Positions 54,385-64,000 of a stretch of DNA of 64,000 nt are shown in pieces (position 1 is the stretch's first letter; the number at the start of each line of letters is the position of its first letter). A program made the position numbers and the translations under genes. The DNA is taken from the NCBI GenBank assembly GCA_024336345.1, contig JANFOG010000005.1, forward strand, positions 1,984,001-2,048,000. The letters are read 5' to 3'. A model generated the notes under the pieces. It was not told where the DNA came from. It saw only the letters and a program-made list of their open reading frames with translations, and did not search any database. The DNA comes from Mariannaea sp. PMI_226 (taxonomy: Eukaryota > Ascomycota > Sordariomycetes > Hypocreales > Nectriaceae).

Positions 54385-56350
54385 GATGTGAAGTGAACGT
54401 TGATATGAAGGCTGGAAGAAAAGGGACAAGAATAATAGTTGTCGTTGGGCTAAGCCTAGAGTGTGATTGTGAAGTAAGGAGATCGAGTTAAAGTATATCA
54501 GAGAGAATAACGATGTGGGAAATGGATTATATCATGAGAAGAGCTTCTCAAGATGACTGTCACTTGTGGTTGATGATGGAATGTTTTGGTACTGCGCCAG
54601 ATGAGGCTCAATTGGATGTGGACAATCAATTGGTCAGGGAGGCCAAGAATCCGGGAACCTCAGTGACATATCACGTGACTTAGTCAACAAAAATCTTCCA
54701 GGCGCACCAAGTAGTTGAAAGGATAACGACAACTATTGGCATTAGGATAAAGGGGAAGGGTAACACTGATCATCCAAGCTATGAACCCTGAAAAAAGAAT
54801 TAGGCGACATCATGAACGAGATTACCCAGAGTTCAGCAAAAAATGCTACACTATTTAGGTGAGATCTCAGTTGAGCACAAGTAGGTACTGGATTAGCAAT
54901 AAGACTTAACTAGCTAGGTCCCTGTGGCTGTTGTTGAGAAGAATCCATCTCCGAGGGGAGGGAAAAAAATTCTCTGAGCTTAAAGGCATTAAAAAAAAAA
55001 AAAAAGCTGCGATATAATTAGGTCCTACCGTCATTAGCTAATAAGCACCACACTCGCCACACGAAGAAATACCTTGCTACTCAACACACTCTTTGAGGGC
55101 GGTGGGAGAGGCTGAGGAATCTGCCGGCGCTAGACTATTCATGGATCAGCTGGTCCGACGGGCAATGAATTAGAAACGTTGACATCGATCTCGATTAATT
55201 CTTAATAACGCTGCACCTAAACTTATTTGCAAACGTAATTTCTTGCATCCTGTACGAAATACTTCGTACAGTACACGAGAGACACACCGTCGTCATCGTT
55301 CGATGTTGGCTCTGTCCTGCTTTCTCTCTTGCTCTTGTTCTTGTTCTGGTCTCTGCTCTGGATTATTATCGGCCTTGTGAGCGGACAGCCCCGTGCCCCA
55401 GTTTGGCAGCCCCCTGGGTCGGTCTCTCCAGTGCGTTGTTGTCCAGCCCCTCTCTCTCTCTTTCTCTCTCTCCCTCTCAACCTCACTGAGTAGTCACTTA
55501 TGCTCCTGGGTTGAGTGGCTGACAAGAGGACGGCACACCATATAATCTGAACGGGAATACTTTTTTTCCCTTTTTTTTGGTCAAACTTGCCGTCGATCCT
55601 GTCGTCGGTCGTCGCCCTCGACCGTAAGGATCCGTCCGTTTCCCCCGTCCATCGACCTGTAAGTCTATTCAATACTGCCTCATGCCCATCATTTTGTTTT
55701 CCCGCACCCCCCTCCACTATCCACAATCCATTATTGGACCCAAGTCCTTGTGACGGCCTCTTTCGCCCGCCGCTCCCCCACCAATCCTCCGTCCTCGCCT
55801 TGCTCTCTCTCTCCTCGTGTACGCCCTCCCGTCTGCTCAACTCCTGCTGCCTTACCGCCCCTCCGACTTGTTTCTTGTGCACCAATATTCCTTACCAGTC
55901 TCTCATCCGTTTGTCGTCTGACCCGCAAATTCGAAATTTGTAGGACAGCCCACGATCTTCGATTCGACATCCTCGACCTTCGAATTCTCCCACCACCACA
56001 GTCGAATCTCGACGGAAAAAATCAACGTTTGGGCCACACGGAATCAAACGAACCGTACTCCTCGTCCCTTAGAATCAGCACCGTATGCTTGAGAGAGCCA
56101 TGACCTTCCCGCCACGACGATGAACCCATTTTCTTTCTGCTGGTCCGCGTCCATCGATTCTGCTTCCTGATTTCCAATCCTGTCTTTTCCATTCCTGCCC
56201 CTTTGTCGTCATCGTTGCAACCCGAGTTGCAACCGCAGCTGTAGCCTCAGAAACGCCCTGAGTCTGTAGAGAATTTACCATCCAGCAGGATCATCTGTGT
56301 TCTCATCAAGTGTTTGTCTGGTTGGTATTCCAACCCGTGTGCTGTTCATC
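54385..56350. other. intergenic region and long leader of the R3H-SUZ gene
   Basis: About 2 kb with divergent promoters. From about 55260 the plus strand is pyrimidine-rich, as expected for the leader of the R3H-SUZ gene. An inverted repeat lies at 55251-55270 and an A15 tract near 54990. The 220-codon minus-strand frame at 55223-55885 is low-complexity antisense of the pyrimidine-rich leader and is not supported. Confidence 0.55.
55251..55270. repeat. perfect inverted repeat TGTACGAA-N4-TTCGTACA
   Basis: Two 8-bp arms flank ATAC in the divergent region between the zinc-knuckle and R3H-SUZ genes; it could be a binding site for a dimeric regulator or a chance palindrome. Confidence 0.6.
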
Positions 56351-59031
56351 ATGGCGACAGCTCACGTGTCTCCTGATCTTCCAAAGCCTTCTTTTGCAAA
56401 GGTAGCTACTCTTTTTTTTCACTGGCTTGGGACGATATCAATCACACCACCTCTTTCTCAGTCCGCTAGTTCACTGCTGATTATTTGATGCCACAGGTTG
56501 CTGCATCCGTCTCTAAGGACGCCGTATCTTCACCTTCTGCCCGCCGTATCGCTACCCCCTCTAAAGAGCAGCCCATGACTGTGAAACCACCGCCCACATC
56601 GACAAGGCCTGTCATTGCCAATGGCGGGTCGAGCAAGATGCCTCCACTCCAAATGGTCTCTTCGCAACCCAGGGAGTCCTTGGGGCCACTCGATCAGAAT
56701 ACCCCGGCCGAAAGGGTTGCAGATTCCTTAAATCGTCTCAGTCTCGGTCCGAAAGCTCCAAGCCTTGTGGTGAATGGGAGCGGCACACTACCTGCTGAGA
56801 GGGCGGGAGCTGTACCAAGTAGAGACATTGGATCGGACGATTCACAGAGAGCTGATTCAAGCTCAGAGCTGGGAACAAAACCCCCTAGCTTAGATGGGAA
56901 GAGTATTACATCTGGAACGACGTTTGCCCTTGATGAGAAAGAATCTCTTCGACCAGATGACAGTGCCAGTGTAAAGGCTGCAGCGGATGATGACGACAAC
57001 TTCTCAATACGGGGCTCCCTCGCCGCGGGATCGCGAATGGGCTCAGAGGTAGCGGCAAGAGCCCGGGGCATGCAACTAGGTGACATTCCCGAACGCAGAC
57101 TACCGCAGACCACGTCCGGCTCCAGCGCCCCCGGCATACTCACTCCACAAAGCTCATCCTCAGAGCAGCCCCAAGGCGTTGGAGGATCTTCAGATGCTTT
57201 GAATGTCATATATCGACAGGCACCGGATGAGAAATTGCTAGAGGCAATGGCGTCTCCCAAGGATAGGCTATTCCTCCTACGATTGGAGAAGGAACTGATT
57301 GACTTTGTCCAAAGCTCCAAGTAAGTGCATGCACCAGTCTCAAAAAAGTAGCCAAAAAAAAAAAAAGAAAAGAGTTCCTAACCGTCTCATAGGGAACCAT
57401 ATATGGATTTGCCTCCATCCAACTCGTTCTGTCGAATGCTAACTCACAAGCTGGCGGACTACTACCATATGACACATTCATATGAGCCTCATGTTGGATC
57501 AGTTCGGATATTCAGAACTCCCTTTTGCCGAGTGCCTACATCCTTAGCCCTCATCAATCCGAGTGCGAATGCTTCCAGTGCCAGCACCCCTCCTCCTGTC
57601 GTTCTGCCCAAGAGGATCATGCGTCGTGGACAGGACAGTGAAGGTGGCCCCAGCACCAGTCCATCAAAGCCAACATCTGAAAATGGGAGCGATGCAAAGG
57701 ATAAACCAACTTTGGCTAGTCAGAAGTAAGACTCTGTGTTTGAATCTAACAATACAAAATACTGACTTCTGTAGATTGACAAGAGAAGAGCGCGAGGAGA
57801 TGTACAAGCTCGCAAGAGAACGAATCTTTGGAAACTCAGAGGAAGGCCCGAACGGTAGGCAACCCAGCCATGCAAGATTTAAAACAAACTCTAACGTTTT
57901 TTGTCTCTAGAAGAAGGTGACAATGGAGTATCTAGGACCAGCTCCACGTCCGCAAAGGACAAGTCTAATCTGGGTAAGAGAGGGAAAAGCGGCAAACAAC
58001 GACGTGACGATTCAGACAGCTTCGACTCGAGGAATCAGTACACGCCGTACTGGGGTCCTCAACAACAGACATGGGTGCCTCAACAGCAGACATGGGTTCC
58101 GCAACAACAATATGCGCCGCCCACGAATCCTCAATACGCAGCTCAAGCTCCATCGCCTGCCTTCCAGGCTCAGATGGCACCTGTGTACGCCCAACAGCCC
58201 CCAGGCTATTCCCCCGTGCCTGGCATGATACCAAATCAACCCTATCCCCAGTATTCCATGCCTCCTGTAAGAACTCCCAGGATGGAACCCTTTTTTGGGC
58301 CTATAAGAAAACTAATTTGTTCCAAGTACCAACCTCCGCCCAACCAGCCGCGTTATCCTCCTGCAAATGGAAGCCCAATGACGACATACGGTGTTCCAGC
58401 TCCTCCAGGAGCTCCGCAGCAACCTTGGCAGCAAGGCTATGCACCACCACCCCAGTATCAACCAAGAGGACCTGCCCCAGTCGGGCCTCAGGGTCATCTG
58501 GGAATTCCATATGCGTTTGGCCAACTCCCAGCCAACGCCAATCCAAATGATCCAAAGAGTCAACATCCCATACCGGGAAGCTATAATAGGAATCACGCTT
58601 TTAACCCCAAAACTCAGTCATTCGTTCCTGGAGGTAACGGTATGGCTCCAGTACCTGCTCCTCAACCTCCTTTCACTGCTCCTGGGTCACACCACGGCAG
58701 TCCTCAGGTCGGATCACCTCACTTGGCATATCCCAGTTTTCAGCCGCCTATGCCACCTCATGGAGGTTACGGCATGGCTCGCCAGGGATCTAGCAACTCG
58801 ATGCCGGCCTACCACTCGCCACAAATAGTCAGCGTGGCTCATGTTCCTCATGGACCTCCACTCATGCCACCAAACCCCCAACATATGGCACCTCAGCCCC
58901 TTCCTCCAGCTCTCCCGCCTCATATTCCGAACCGCCCCAACGTCCCCCAGGGACCTAGTCAACCGTTTACTCACCTCCCAACATATGGCAACCCAGCAAC
59001 GCTGCCACAAAAGCCAGCTACCGGAATTTAG
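56351..59031 (+). CDS. R3H-SUZ domain RNA-binding protein (Rbs1-like)
   Basis: Six exons: 56351-56401, 56497-57320, 57393-57725, 57775-57854, 57911-58266 and 58327-59031; 782 aa. The last intron (58267-58326) is 60 nt and has no stop, so retention would give 802 aa. The order is: disordered N terminus to about 260; an R3H domain at about 270-350 (DRLFLLRLEKELIDFV, then FCRMLTHKLADYYHMTHSYE, with the Arg and His of the motif); a SUZ segment LTREEREEMYKLARERIF at about 403-420; then a Pro/Gln/Tyr/Met-rich tail. R3H binds single-stranded nucleic acid and SUZ binds RNA. Yeast Rbs1, with the same pair, affects RNA polymerase III and mRNA stability; that role here is inferred. Start chosen as the first ATG after the leader, giving MATAHVSPDLPKPSFAK. 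Confidence 0.88.
58267..58326 (+). other. 60-nt in-frame intron without stop codon
   Basis: Donor GTAAGA, internal CTAAT branch-like site and acceptor TTCCAAG. The intron is 60 nt, divisible by three and open in frame, encoding VRTPRMEPFFGPIRKLICSK if retained. The inserted sequence interrupts the Pro/Gln-rich tail, whose composition resumes immediately after, which argues that it is normally spliced out. Confidence 0.75.
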
Positions 59032-59474
59032 ACGAGCATCACCCTGGTGTTTTTAAGATGGGCAGCCCCAAAATAGGCGTATCATGGCATAATTAGCATC
59101 TTGGCGTTACCGGTGGAAACAGGATGGATGGTATGAAAATTTCATTGTAGGCCAAGACCTATTCACTAGATGAGCCAATACACTGTGACATAACAGGTTT
59201 TGATATAAACCGGGTGTGAGAGTGATGATAATTTTATCCATGTGACGATTGAATTCATTTCTATGGCCCAGAGTGCCAGAATTCTCAAGCCTACCACAAC
59301 GCCGTGATTTTATTGTAACACAAAACCCAATGCCTCATCTCACATGCCTTCCAGGGAGACAAAAAAAAATGTCTCAACTCTTCTATGGCTGAGATTTTTT
59401 CCGCTTCCACTCCTGGACCCAGCTGGCAACATCTCTCTTGATTCATCATTACTTGACATCCATAATTTCTTCCT
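59032..59474. other. convergent 3' region of the R3H-SUZ and eIF3f genes
   Basis: 443 bp between convergent stop codons, containing both 3' UTRs. No other gene is seen. Confidence 0.5.
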
Positions 59475-60759
59475 TTACTCAGCGGGCTCGCGAGGCTCAC
59501 GGGGCTCACGGGGCTCACGGGGCTCACGGGGCTCACGAGGCTCACGGGGTTCTCTACCCTCTCGCTGTTGGCCGCCGGTCCTGCCGCCTCGTCCACCGCG
59601 CTTGTTTCCTCGTTGGTTGCCGCTCTTGTCCTCAGTCTTTCCCTCTCCCTCCTTCTCGGGGCCAGTCAGGTTGGCAACGGCCAATCGCTGGGACAGGTCG
59701 ATCTGGGTGCGGATAGTGTTGGCCAGGTAGCTGACCATGAGGACGTCCTGGATGTGGTTGTTGAAGTCGTGCTCGATCTGCGAGGCGTCGACCTTAGGGG
59801 CCAGAGAGAGGGCGTTCATGAGGTACTGGCCGATGGCGTTGTTGGGCTCCTCATCCTCGTCAAGCACTCCGTTAATCCACTCGCTAGCACGGTCCAGGAG
59901 ATTGATGGTTTGCTCAACGGATCGGCCGAGGCCCTCGATATCGGAAACAAGGGGCGCCGTCCTCGACTCGGCGTCCTTGGCACTGGCAATGGTCTCGAGA
60001 GCACTTCGGTCAGAGTCGCCATAGAGAACCTTGTGGGGAACCTGAATAAACAGGCAGCTCTCAGCAGCACGCTCAGCATTCACGGCAACGGGGGCGCTGA
60101 TGTAGCATCGAGTCTGGATGTCCTCGCCGGGCTCGGTGGAAATAGTCATGTGAATGGCAGGGTGAGGGAAGGTGCCGGTGTCGGGGCTGCCAAAGAAGTT
60201 CTGGATGAGGGCACTGAAGCTGTTGAGCTCATGGGAGGTAGTGTACCAGCCGAGAAGGGACTCGCGGGGTGAGGCCTTGAGGACTAGGGCGAGCATATTC
60301 TTCTGGTATTCGACGTCGACCTCAACCTGATCCTCCTCCTCAGTGTGGGGGATGGCGAAACAAGAGCGGACCTCGACTTCAGTTCCATCTTCGGAGCGGG
60401 TGCCCACGAGGGCGCCGATGACTCGGGTCGACTGGGTGTCTCGGATATCTCGTCGGACGGCGTGGTCAAGGATGGACAGGACAGCCTAGAAGGAGGGGCA
60501 AGAAGGAGGGGAATGTTAGCCAGGATGGTCTTCTTTTATGTTCATTGTGCGTATGGACGTCCAGCCGAAAAAAAATTCAAGTGACAGCACAAGGTTCCTA
60601 TCTCAAAGCAAAGAACGTTCCCACCAGCGCATAGCACCGTAGCAATCTTACCTGAGGTTGGATGTTGATGGTGAGCGGGGCAAGGTTAGTCTGAAGCCCA
60701 ATGGTGTTCGGCGCCAGAGGGCGCGAAAGGTGAATGAAGCTCTCTGCGGCGGCAGCCAT
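59475..60759 (-). CDS. eif3f: translation initiation factor eIF3 subunit F (MPN domain)
   Basis: Two exons: 60652-60759 and 59475-60485, with a 166-nt intron; 372 aa. eIF3f is one of the two MPN-domain subunits of the eIF3 octamer and helps recruit mRNA to the 40S ribosome. The MPN fold runs from about residue 25 ([19 protein letters not shown]) through [14 protein letters not shown] to [12 protein letters not shown]; the metal-binding JAMM residues are not preserved, as usual for eIF3f. A helical region follows ([24 protein letters not shown]). The C terminus is basic RGG-like ([13 protein letters not shown]) and ends in eight REP tripeptides before AE, which is unusual. The gene is divergent from UTP25. 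Confidence 0.95.
59481..59553 (-). repeat. eight tandem 9-bp units encoding (Arg-Glu-Pro)8 at the eIF3f C terminus
   Basis: On the plus strand the unit is GGCTCACGG with few substitutions; on the minus strand each unit encodes REP. The inner copies are almost identical, so the array has expanded recently. Confidence 0.9.
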
Positions 60760-61223
60760 GCTGGGCGATGATCGAACGGGGAAGTATCGCGGGCGGCTGG
60801 AGAGGAGGAGAGTCGACGAGATCGAGAGACGGAAGGGGGGGGAGGGAAAAGTCGAAGAGGGACCACTTTCTTTCTCGAGTGGCCGCTTTCACGATGATGG
60901 TGCCGCCAATTTTCGCCGCCAATTTTTGTGATTTGCCGTTGGCGGGACCGGCCCTGGGGTTGTGCGCACTAAGATAACTGATAGCTAGATAAGACCTGTG
61001 GGCCACCATTGTTGTGGCGCAACAGGGCCTACATGCAAGGCGGACAACTGAACCCCACCATATTGTGGCTTGACGCCGCAAGGCTGAGATAGAAAGCTCC
61101 CAAACTTTTTTTTTTTTGGCTTGATATAGAGAGTACTATTCAACATCTTCAACCACCGCGACAAGCCGAATCGAATTATCATCCCGCTTAACTGTGGAGC
61201 CTTTTTGGCGCATATAAATTAAT
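60760..61223. promoter_or_regulatory. bidirectional promoter between eIF3f and UTP25
   Basis: 464 bp between start codons of two divergent genes. The eIF3f side is C/T-rich in its sense (60800-60870), and an A/T-rich patch sits near 61108-61135 before the UTP25 leader. Both genes serve ribosome supply and translation, so shared control is plausible. Confidence 0.55.
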
Positions 61224-63486
61224 ATGGCGCCTCGCGGACGAGGAGGCAATTTCAGAGGGCGTGGCTCTCGTGGCCGAGGAAGAGGAGGACGAGGCCGAGG
61301 ACGAGGTACAAGCCGCTGGGGTCCTAACCGACGGTTTGATGGAGCTCGTGTGGCAGATAACGAAGAGTATGTTCCAATTTTCTCACCATGCCAACTTGAG
61401 TGCAGAATTCAATATTAACTGCTAGTTTCTAGATCAGAATCTGGTTCTGAACAAAGCTCCGAGCCCGAAGACGACGTCATGGATGTTGACTCAGAAGAGG
61501 ACGACGATGACGATGAGAAGGCAACCGCCCGCCCATACATGACACTTCTACAAAGCTTGAATGAAAGCAGTGGTCCCACGGCCAAACGAAGAAAGTTGGA
61601 TCACCGAAAATCTTCCCCAGCAAGAGACGGAGACCCCTCGTCACCAGAAGCGTCCGGTGATGAAGCTGAAGAAGACAAGGATATTGATCACGCTGAGGAA
61701 GAGCCAGAGGATGAGGATGCTGGTGTCGAGGATCAGCCTGAAGAGGATTCGGAAGACGAGGAAGATTCATCCGATCCATTTGATATGCACTTTGCTCATC
61801 CCAATGACGATCTTGTCGCCAAGGCAGTGAAGGCGGTGCAGAAAGGCGAATGGGCGACGAAACGTGCATTGATGCAATCTTGGAGAGCAACTATCATGTC
61901 TCCAAATTCGGGCGCCGTACCTGAGGTCCCGAAGCCCATCTCTGGAGTTGATGGCCTGAAATTAAAGGAGAAGCTTAAGGAGACTGCTTCCCGCAAGATT
62001 GGCTCGTTCGGCCCGGTCCAAAAGAACCTAGGCTCCCTGCTCTTTGATTACCGTGACATAATGCACTGCGATCGCACTGTTCAGAACTCAGATAAAATGA
62101 GGCAGTTGACCTGTCTCCATGCACTGAACCATGTCTTCAGGTAAGCACTATTTTATCAATTATTGATATATACGCTGACCCAAAATTAGGACCCGAGATC
62201 GCGTAATAAAGAATAACTACAAGCTGGCCAAGGAAGGGGAGGACACCGAGCTCGAGCTTCGAGACCAGGGCTTCACAAGACCGAAAGTTCTTTTCCTCCT
62301 CCCTACCCGAAACTCGTGTCTCCGTATCGTCAACATGATTAGAGATTTGTGCGAACCAGATCAACAAGAGAATCGCAAGCGATTCGACGAAAGCTACACC
62401 GACAAGGATGCCAAGTTTGGAGACGACAAGCCGGCAGACTTCCGAGAGCTCTTCGAGGGCAATGATGATGACATGTTCCGCCTGGGCATGAAGTTTACAC
62501 GAAAGACGATCAAGTACTTTGCTCAGTTCTACAACTCAGACATCCTCTTTGCAAGTCCTCTAGGCCTGCGAATGGCTATTGGCTCCGAAGAGGAGAAGAA
62601 ACTTGACTTTGACTTTCTGAGCTCAGTCGAGATGGTTGTCGTTGACCAGGCGGACGCGCTCCTGATGCAGAACTGGGAGCACGTTGAGTTTATCTTTGAG
62701 CACCTGAACCTCCAGCCCAAGGACGCTCACGGCTGCGATTTCAGCCGAGTAAGGAGTTGGTACTTGGAGGACTGGGCCAAGTATTTTAGACAGACGGTCA
62801 TTCTGTCTGCCTTCAATACCCCTGAACTATCAGAACTCTTCAGACTTCATTGCCACAACTGGGCTGGCAAGGTTCGATTGCAGCCAGAGTATCCTGGCAC
62901 CCTGCAACTCGGCGTGAAAGCCAAACAGACATTCTCTCGGTTCCAGTCTTCTTCCGTCGAGAAGGATCCTGACGCCAGGTTCGAGTACTTCACCTCTGCT
63001 ATTGTCCCGTCCCTAGTCAAGCGAACCAAGGATGCCAGTGGCACACTCATCTTCATTCCTTCATACCTCGACTTTGTGCGCGTCCGCAACTATTTCGCCA
63101 CCTCATCTGCCGTCAATGACGTTACCTTTGGCGCCATCTCTGAGTATGCTGATGTTCCTGAGGCATCGCGTGCACGCTCCCACTTTCTCAACGGTCGGCA
63201 TCGCCTCCTACTCTATACAGAGCGAGCGCACCATTTCCGTCGGTATCAATTCAAGGGCGTCCGACGAGTTATTTTCTACGGCCTGCCTGACAACCCGATC
63301 TTCTACAGCGAGATTGCGGGTGGGTACTTGAGCAAGAGTGAGCAAGATTTGACAATCGAACCGGGTCAGGGCGGTGTGAGAGTCGTCTTTTCAAAATATG
63401 ACGTGATGAAGCTCGAACGAGTGGTGGGCTCTACAAGAGTTGGCAAGATGATTCAGGAACGCGGCGATACCTTTGAATATATTTAA
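61224..63486 (+). CDS. utp25: SSU processome factor Utp25 (digestive organ expansion factor family)
   Basis: Three exons: 61224-61366, 61433-62140 and 62190-63486, introns 66 and 49 nt; 715 aa. Utp25 is a nucleolar helicase-like protein without a working ATP site that takes part in 18S pre-rRNA processing with Sas10 and other UTPs. Features: Arg/Gly-rich N terminus ([20 protein letters not shown]), an acidic Ser/Glu/Asp-rich region to about 160, then the conserved UTP25 core ([14 protein letters not shown], then [33 protein letters not shown], then [19 protein letters not shown] and [14 protein letters not shown]). The last is a degenerate helicase C domain. The start ATG lies just after ATTAAT and gives the RG-rich N terminus. 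Confidence 0.94.
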
Positions 63487-63763
63487 AAACAGTGACGTTA
63501 TGACGACAGAATAAGCCCTTGTTTGTGTTGAAATTTCAAATTCTCTGGGTCTTCATGTATGTGTCATAGTCATTGGGAGTCTGGTGGGATCAAAAGTTGG
63601 CTGTCACATTATTTAATACAACATGAGGTATTTCGTTCATCAAAGTCTAGTATGACATTATCAGTGAAAGACTTGAAAAATCGTGTCATGACATAAATGG
63701 TATAGCTTTTGTACATGTCGTAGTGAGACCCCCTTTTCCTCAAAATAATGATACACATCGCTT
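63487..63763. other. convergent 3' region of UTP25 and the right-edge gene
   Basis: 277 bp between convergent stops, with AT-rich sequence; both 3' ends fall here and probably overlap. Confidence 0.5.
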
Positions 63764-64000
63764 CTATGGCGAGTTCTGCTTTCGCGTAGCTTGCTTCACG
63801 CTCTCCGGTACAATATCGTCCGCCATCTGCTTCGCCCTCGCCTGGTTCTTCTCCGCCAAACCAGCTGCCTCCTTCTCAGCGTGCGTGTCCTCCTCCTGCT
63901 TGACCTCAACAGCGGCGTTGTCACCCGCGCTGAGGGCAATGAACTTTTGCACCATGGTCTCAAATGCCTCCTCGCCACGGAACTGTGTCACCTTCTTGAT
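63764..64000 (-). CDS. C-terminal end of an unrecognised protein, gene continues beyond the window
   Basis: The frame is open from the window edge (coding IKKVTQFRGEEAFETM...) to stop TAG (63764-63766). 78 residues are visible: a helical start around FETMVQKFIALSAG, then a Glu/Lys/Ala-rich likely coiled or disordered segment ending ATRKQNSP. The gene converges with UTP25 (277 bp between stops). I do not recognise a family; the ATG inside this frame is not necessarily the start. Confidence 0.6.
   Translation of the reverse strand: MKKVTQFRGEEAFETMVQKFIALSAGDNAAVEVKQEEDTHAEKEAAGLAEKNQARAKQMADDIVPESVKQATRKQNSP

Noticed and set aside
55223..55885. 220-codon minus-strand open frame, Arg/Glu/Gly rich
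   Set aside because: It is the antisense of the pyrimidine-rich leader of the R3H-SUZ gene; composition is low-complexity and no motif is present.
56694..57320. 208-codon minus-strand open frame
   Set aside because: It lies opposite exon 2 of the R3H-SUZ gene and has no independent support.
59568..60272. 234-codon plus-strand open frame
   Set aside because: It lies opposite the eIF3f coding exon and arises from codon bias of the real gene.
1..64000. tRNA, 5S rRNA or other structural RNA genes
   Set aside because: Scanning for B-box-like GGTTCGA/TCGAACC words with matching A-boxes found no candidate; partial matches such as 13925-13945 lack a foldable cloverleaf. A covariance-model search would be decisive.
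1..64000. CRISPR arrays, insertion sequences, operon structure
   Set aside because: The window is eukaryotic nuclear DNA; no direct-repeat/spacer arrays or terminal-inverted-repeat elements with a transposase were seen.

Overview
The window is nuclear DNA of a filamentous ascomycete. The protein sequences look like Sordariomycetes, probably Hypocreales, but no rRNA or other marker fixes the genus. Supporting signs are short introns of about 50-100 nt with GTAAGT-type donors and CTAAC branch points, a Zn(II)2Cys6 transcription factor at each of two loci, fungus-only domain combinations, and long pyrimidine-rich leaders. The genes are single eukaryotic transcription units; there are no operons, CRISPR arrays, rRNA genes or intact transposons that I can see.

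Layout. 1-885 is the 3' end of a fungal-specific transcription factor gene. 3137-5660 holds the wreck of a larger minus-strand gene with many frameshifts. 6428-22000 is a gene block: UTP15, a cytokinesis C2 protein of Inn1/Fic1 type, free methionine-(R)-sulfoxide reductase, a LETM1-domain mitochondrial protein, a peroxisomal SCP2-type lipid carrier, a nitronate monooxygenase and a Kv-beta-type aldo-keto reductase. 22-27.6 kb is gene-poor and ends in the leader of a membrane casein kinase I (Yck1/2 class). 30-33.3 kb carries a divergent pair: an alpha-type p24 cargo receptor and SWC4. 33.3-44.9 kb is an 11.7 kb stretch with no gene I can support, leading to a Zn(II)2Cys6/maltose-acetyltransferase-like fusion gene. 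49.7-63.5 kb is a compact housekeeping block: a mitochondrial PPR protein, the splicing factor Cwf18, a CCHC zinc-knuckle protein, an R3H-SUZ RNA-binding protein, eIF3f and UTP25. The window ends inside an unrecognised minus-strand gene.

Functional themes. The genes are mostly independent housekeeping functions. RNA and translation genes cluster at the right (Cwf18, zinc knuckle, R3H-SUZ, eIF3f, UTP25), and two SSU-processome factors (UTP15, UTP25) lie 55 kb apart. The 14-22 kb block is rich in redox and organelle enzymes (fRMsr, NMO, AKR, SCP2, LETM1).

Most interesting observations: (1) the zinc-knuckle gene can only be read with an AT-AC intron that has an otherwise U2-type donor and a TACTAAC branch point; (2) the transcription-factor/acetyltransferase fusion has lost the catalytic histidine of the acetyltransferase; (3) the fRMsr gene has an ATG-only coding exon and a 5-nt micro-exon; (4) the R3H-SUZ gene has a stopless 60-nt intron that could be retained; (5) the wrecked gene at 3.1-5.7 kb; (6) the 11.7 kb gene desert with homopolymer G and T tracts. 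Exon models were built by hand from splice signals; for every intact multi-exon gene the joined length is a multiple of three, but none has been tested against transcripts.
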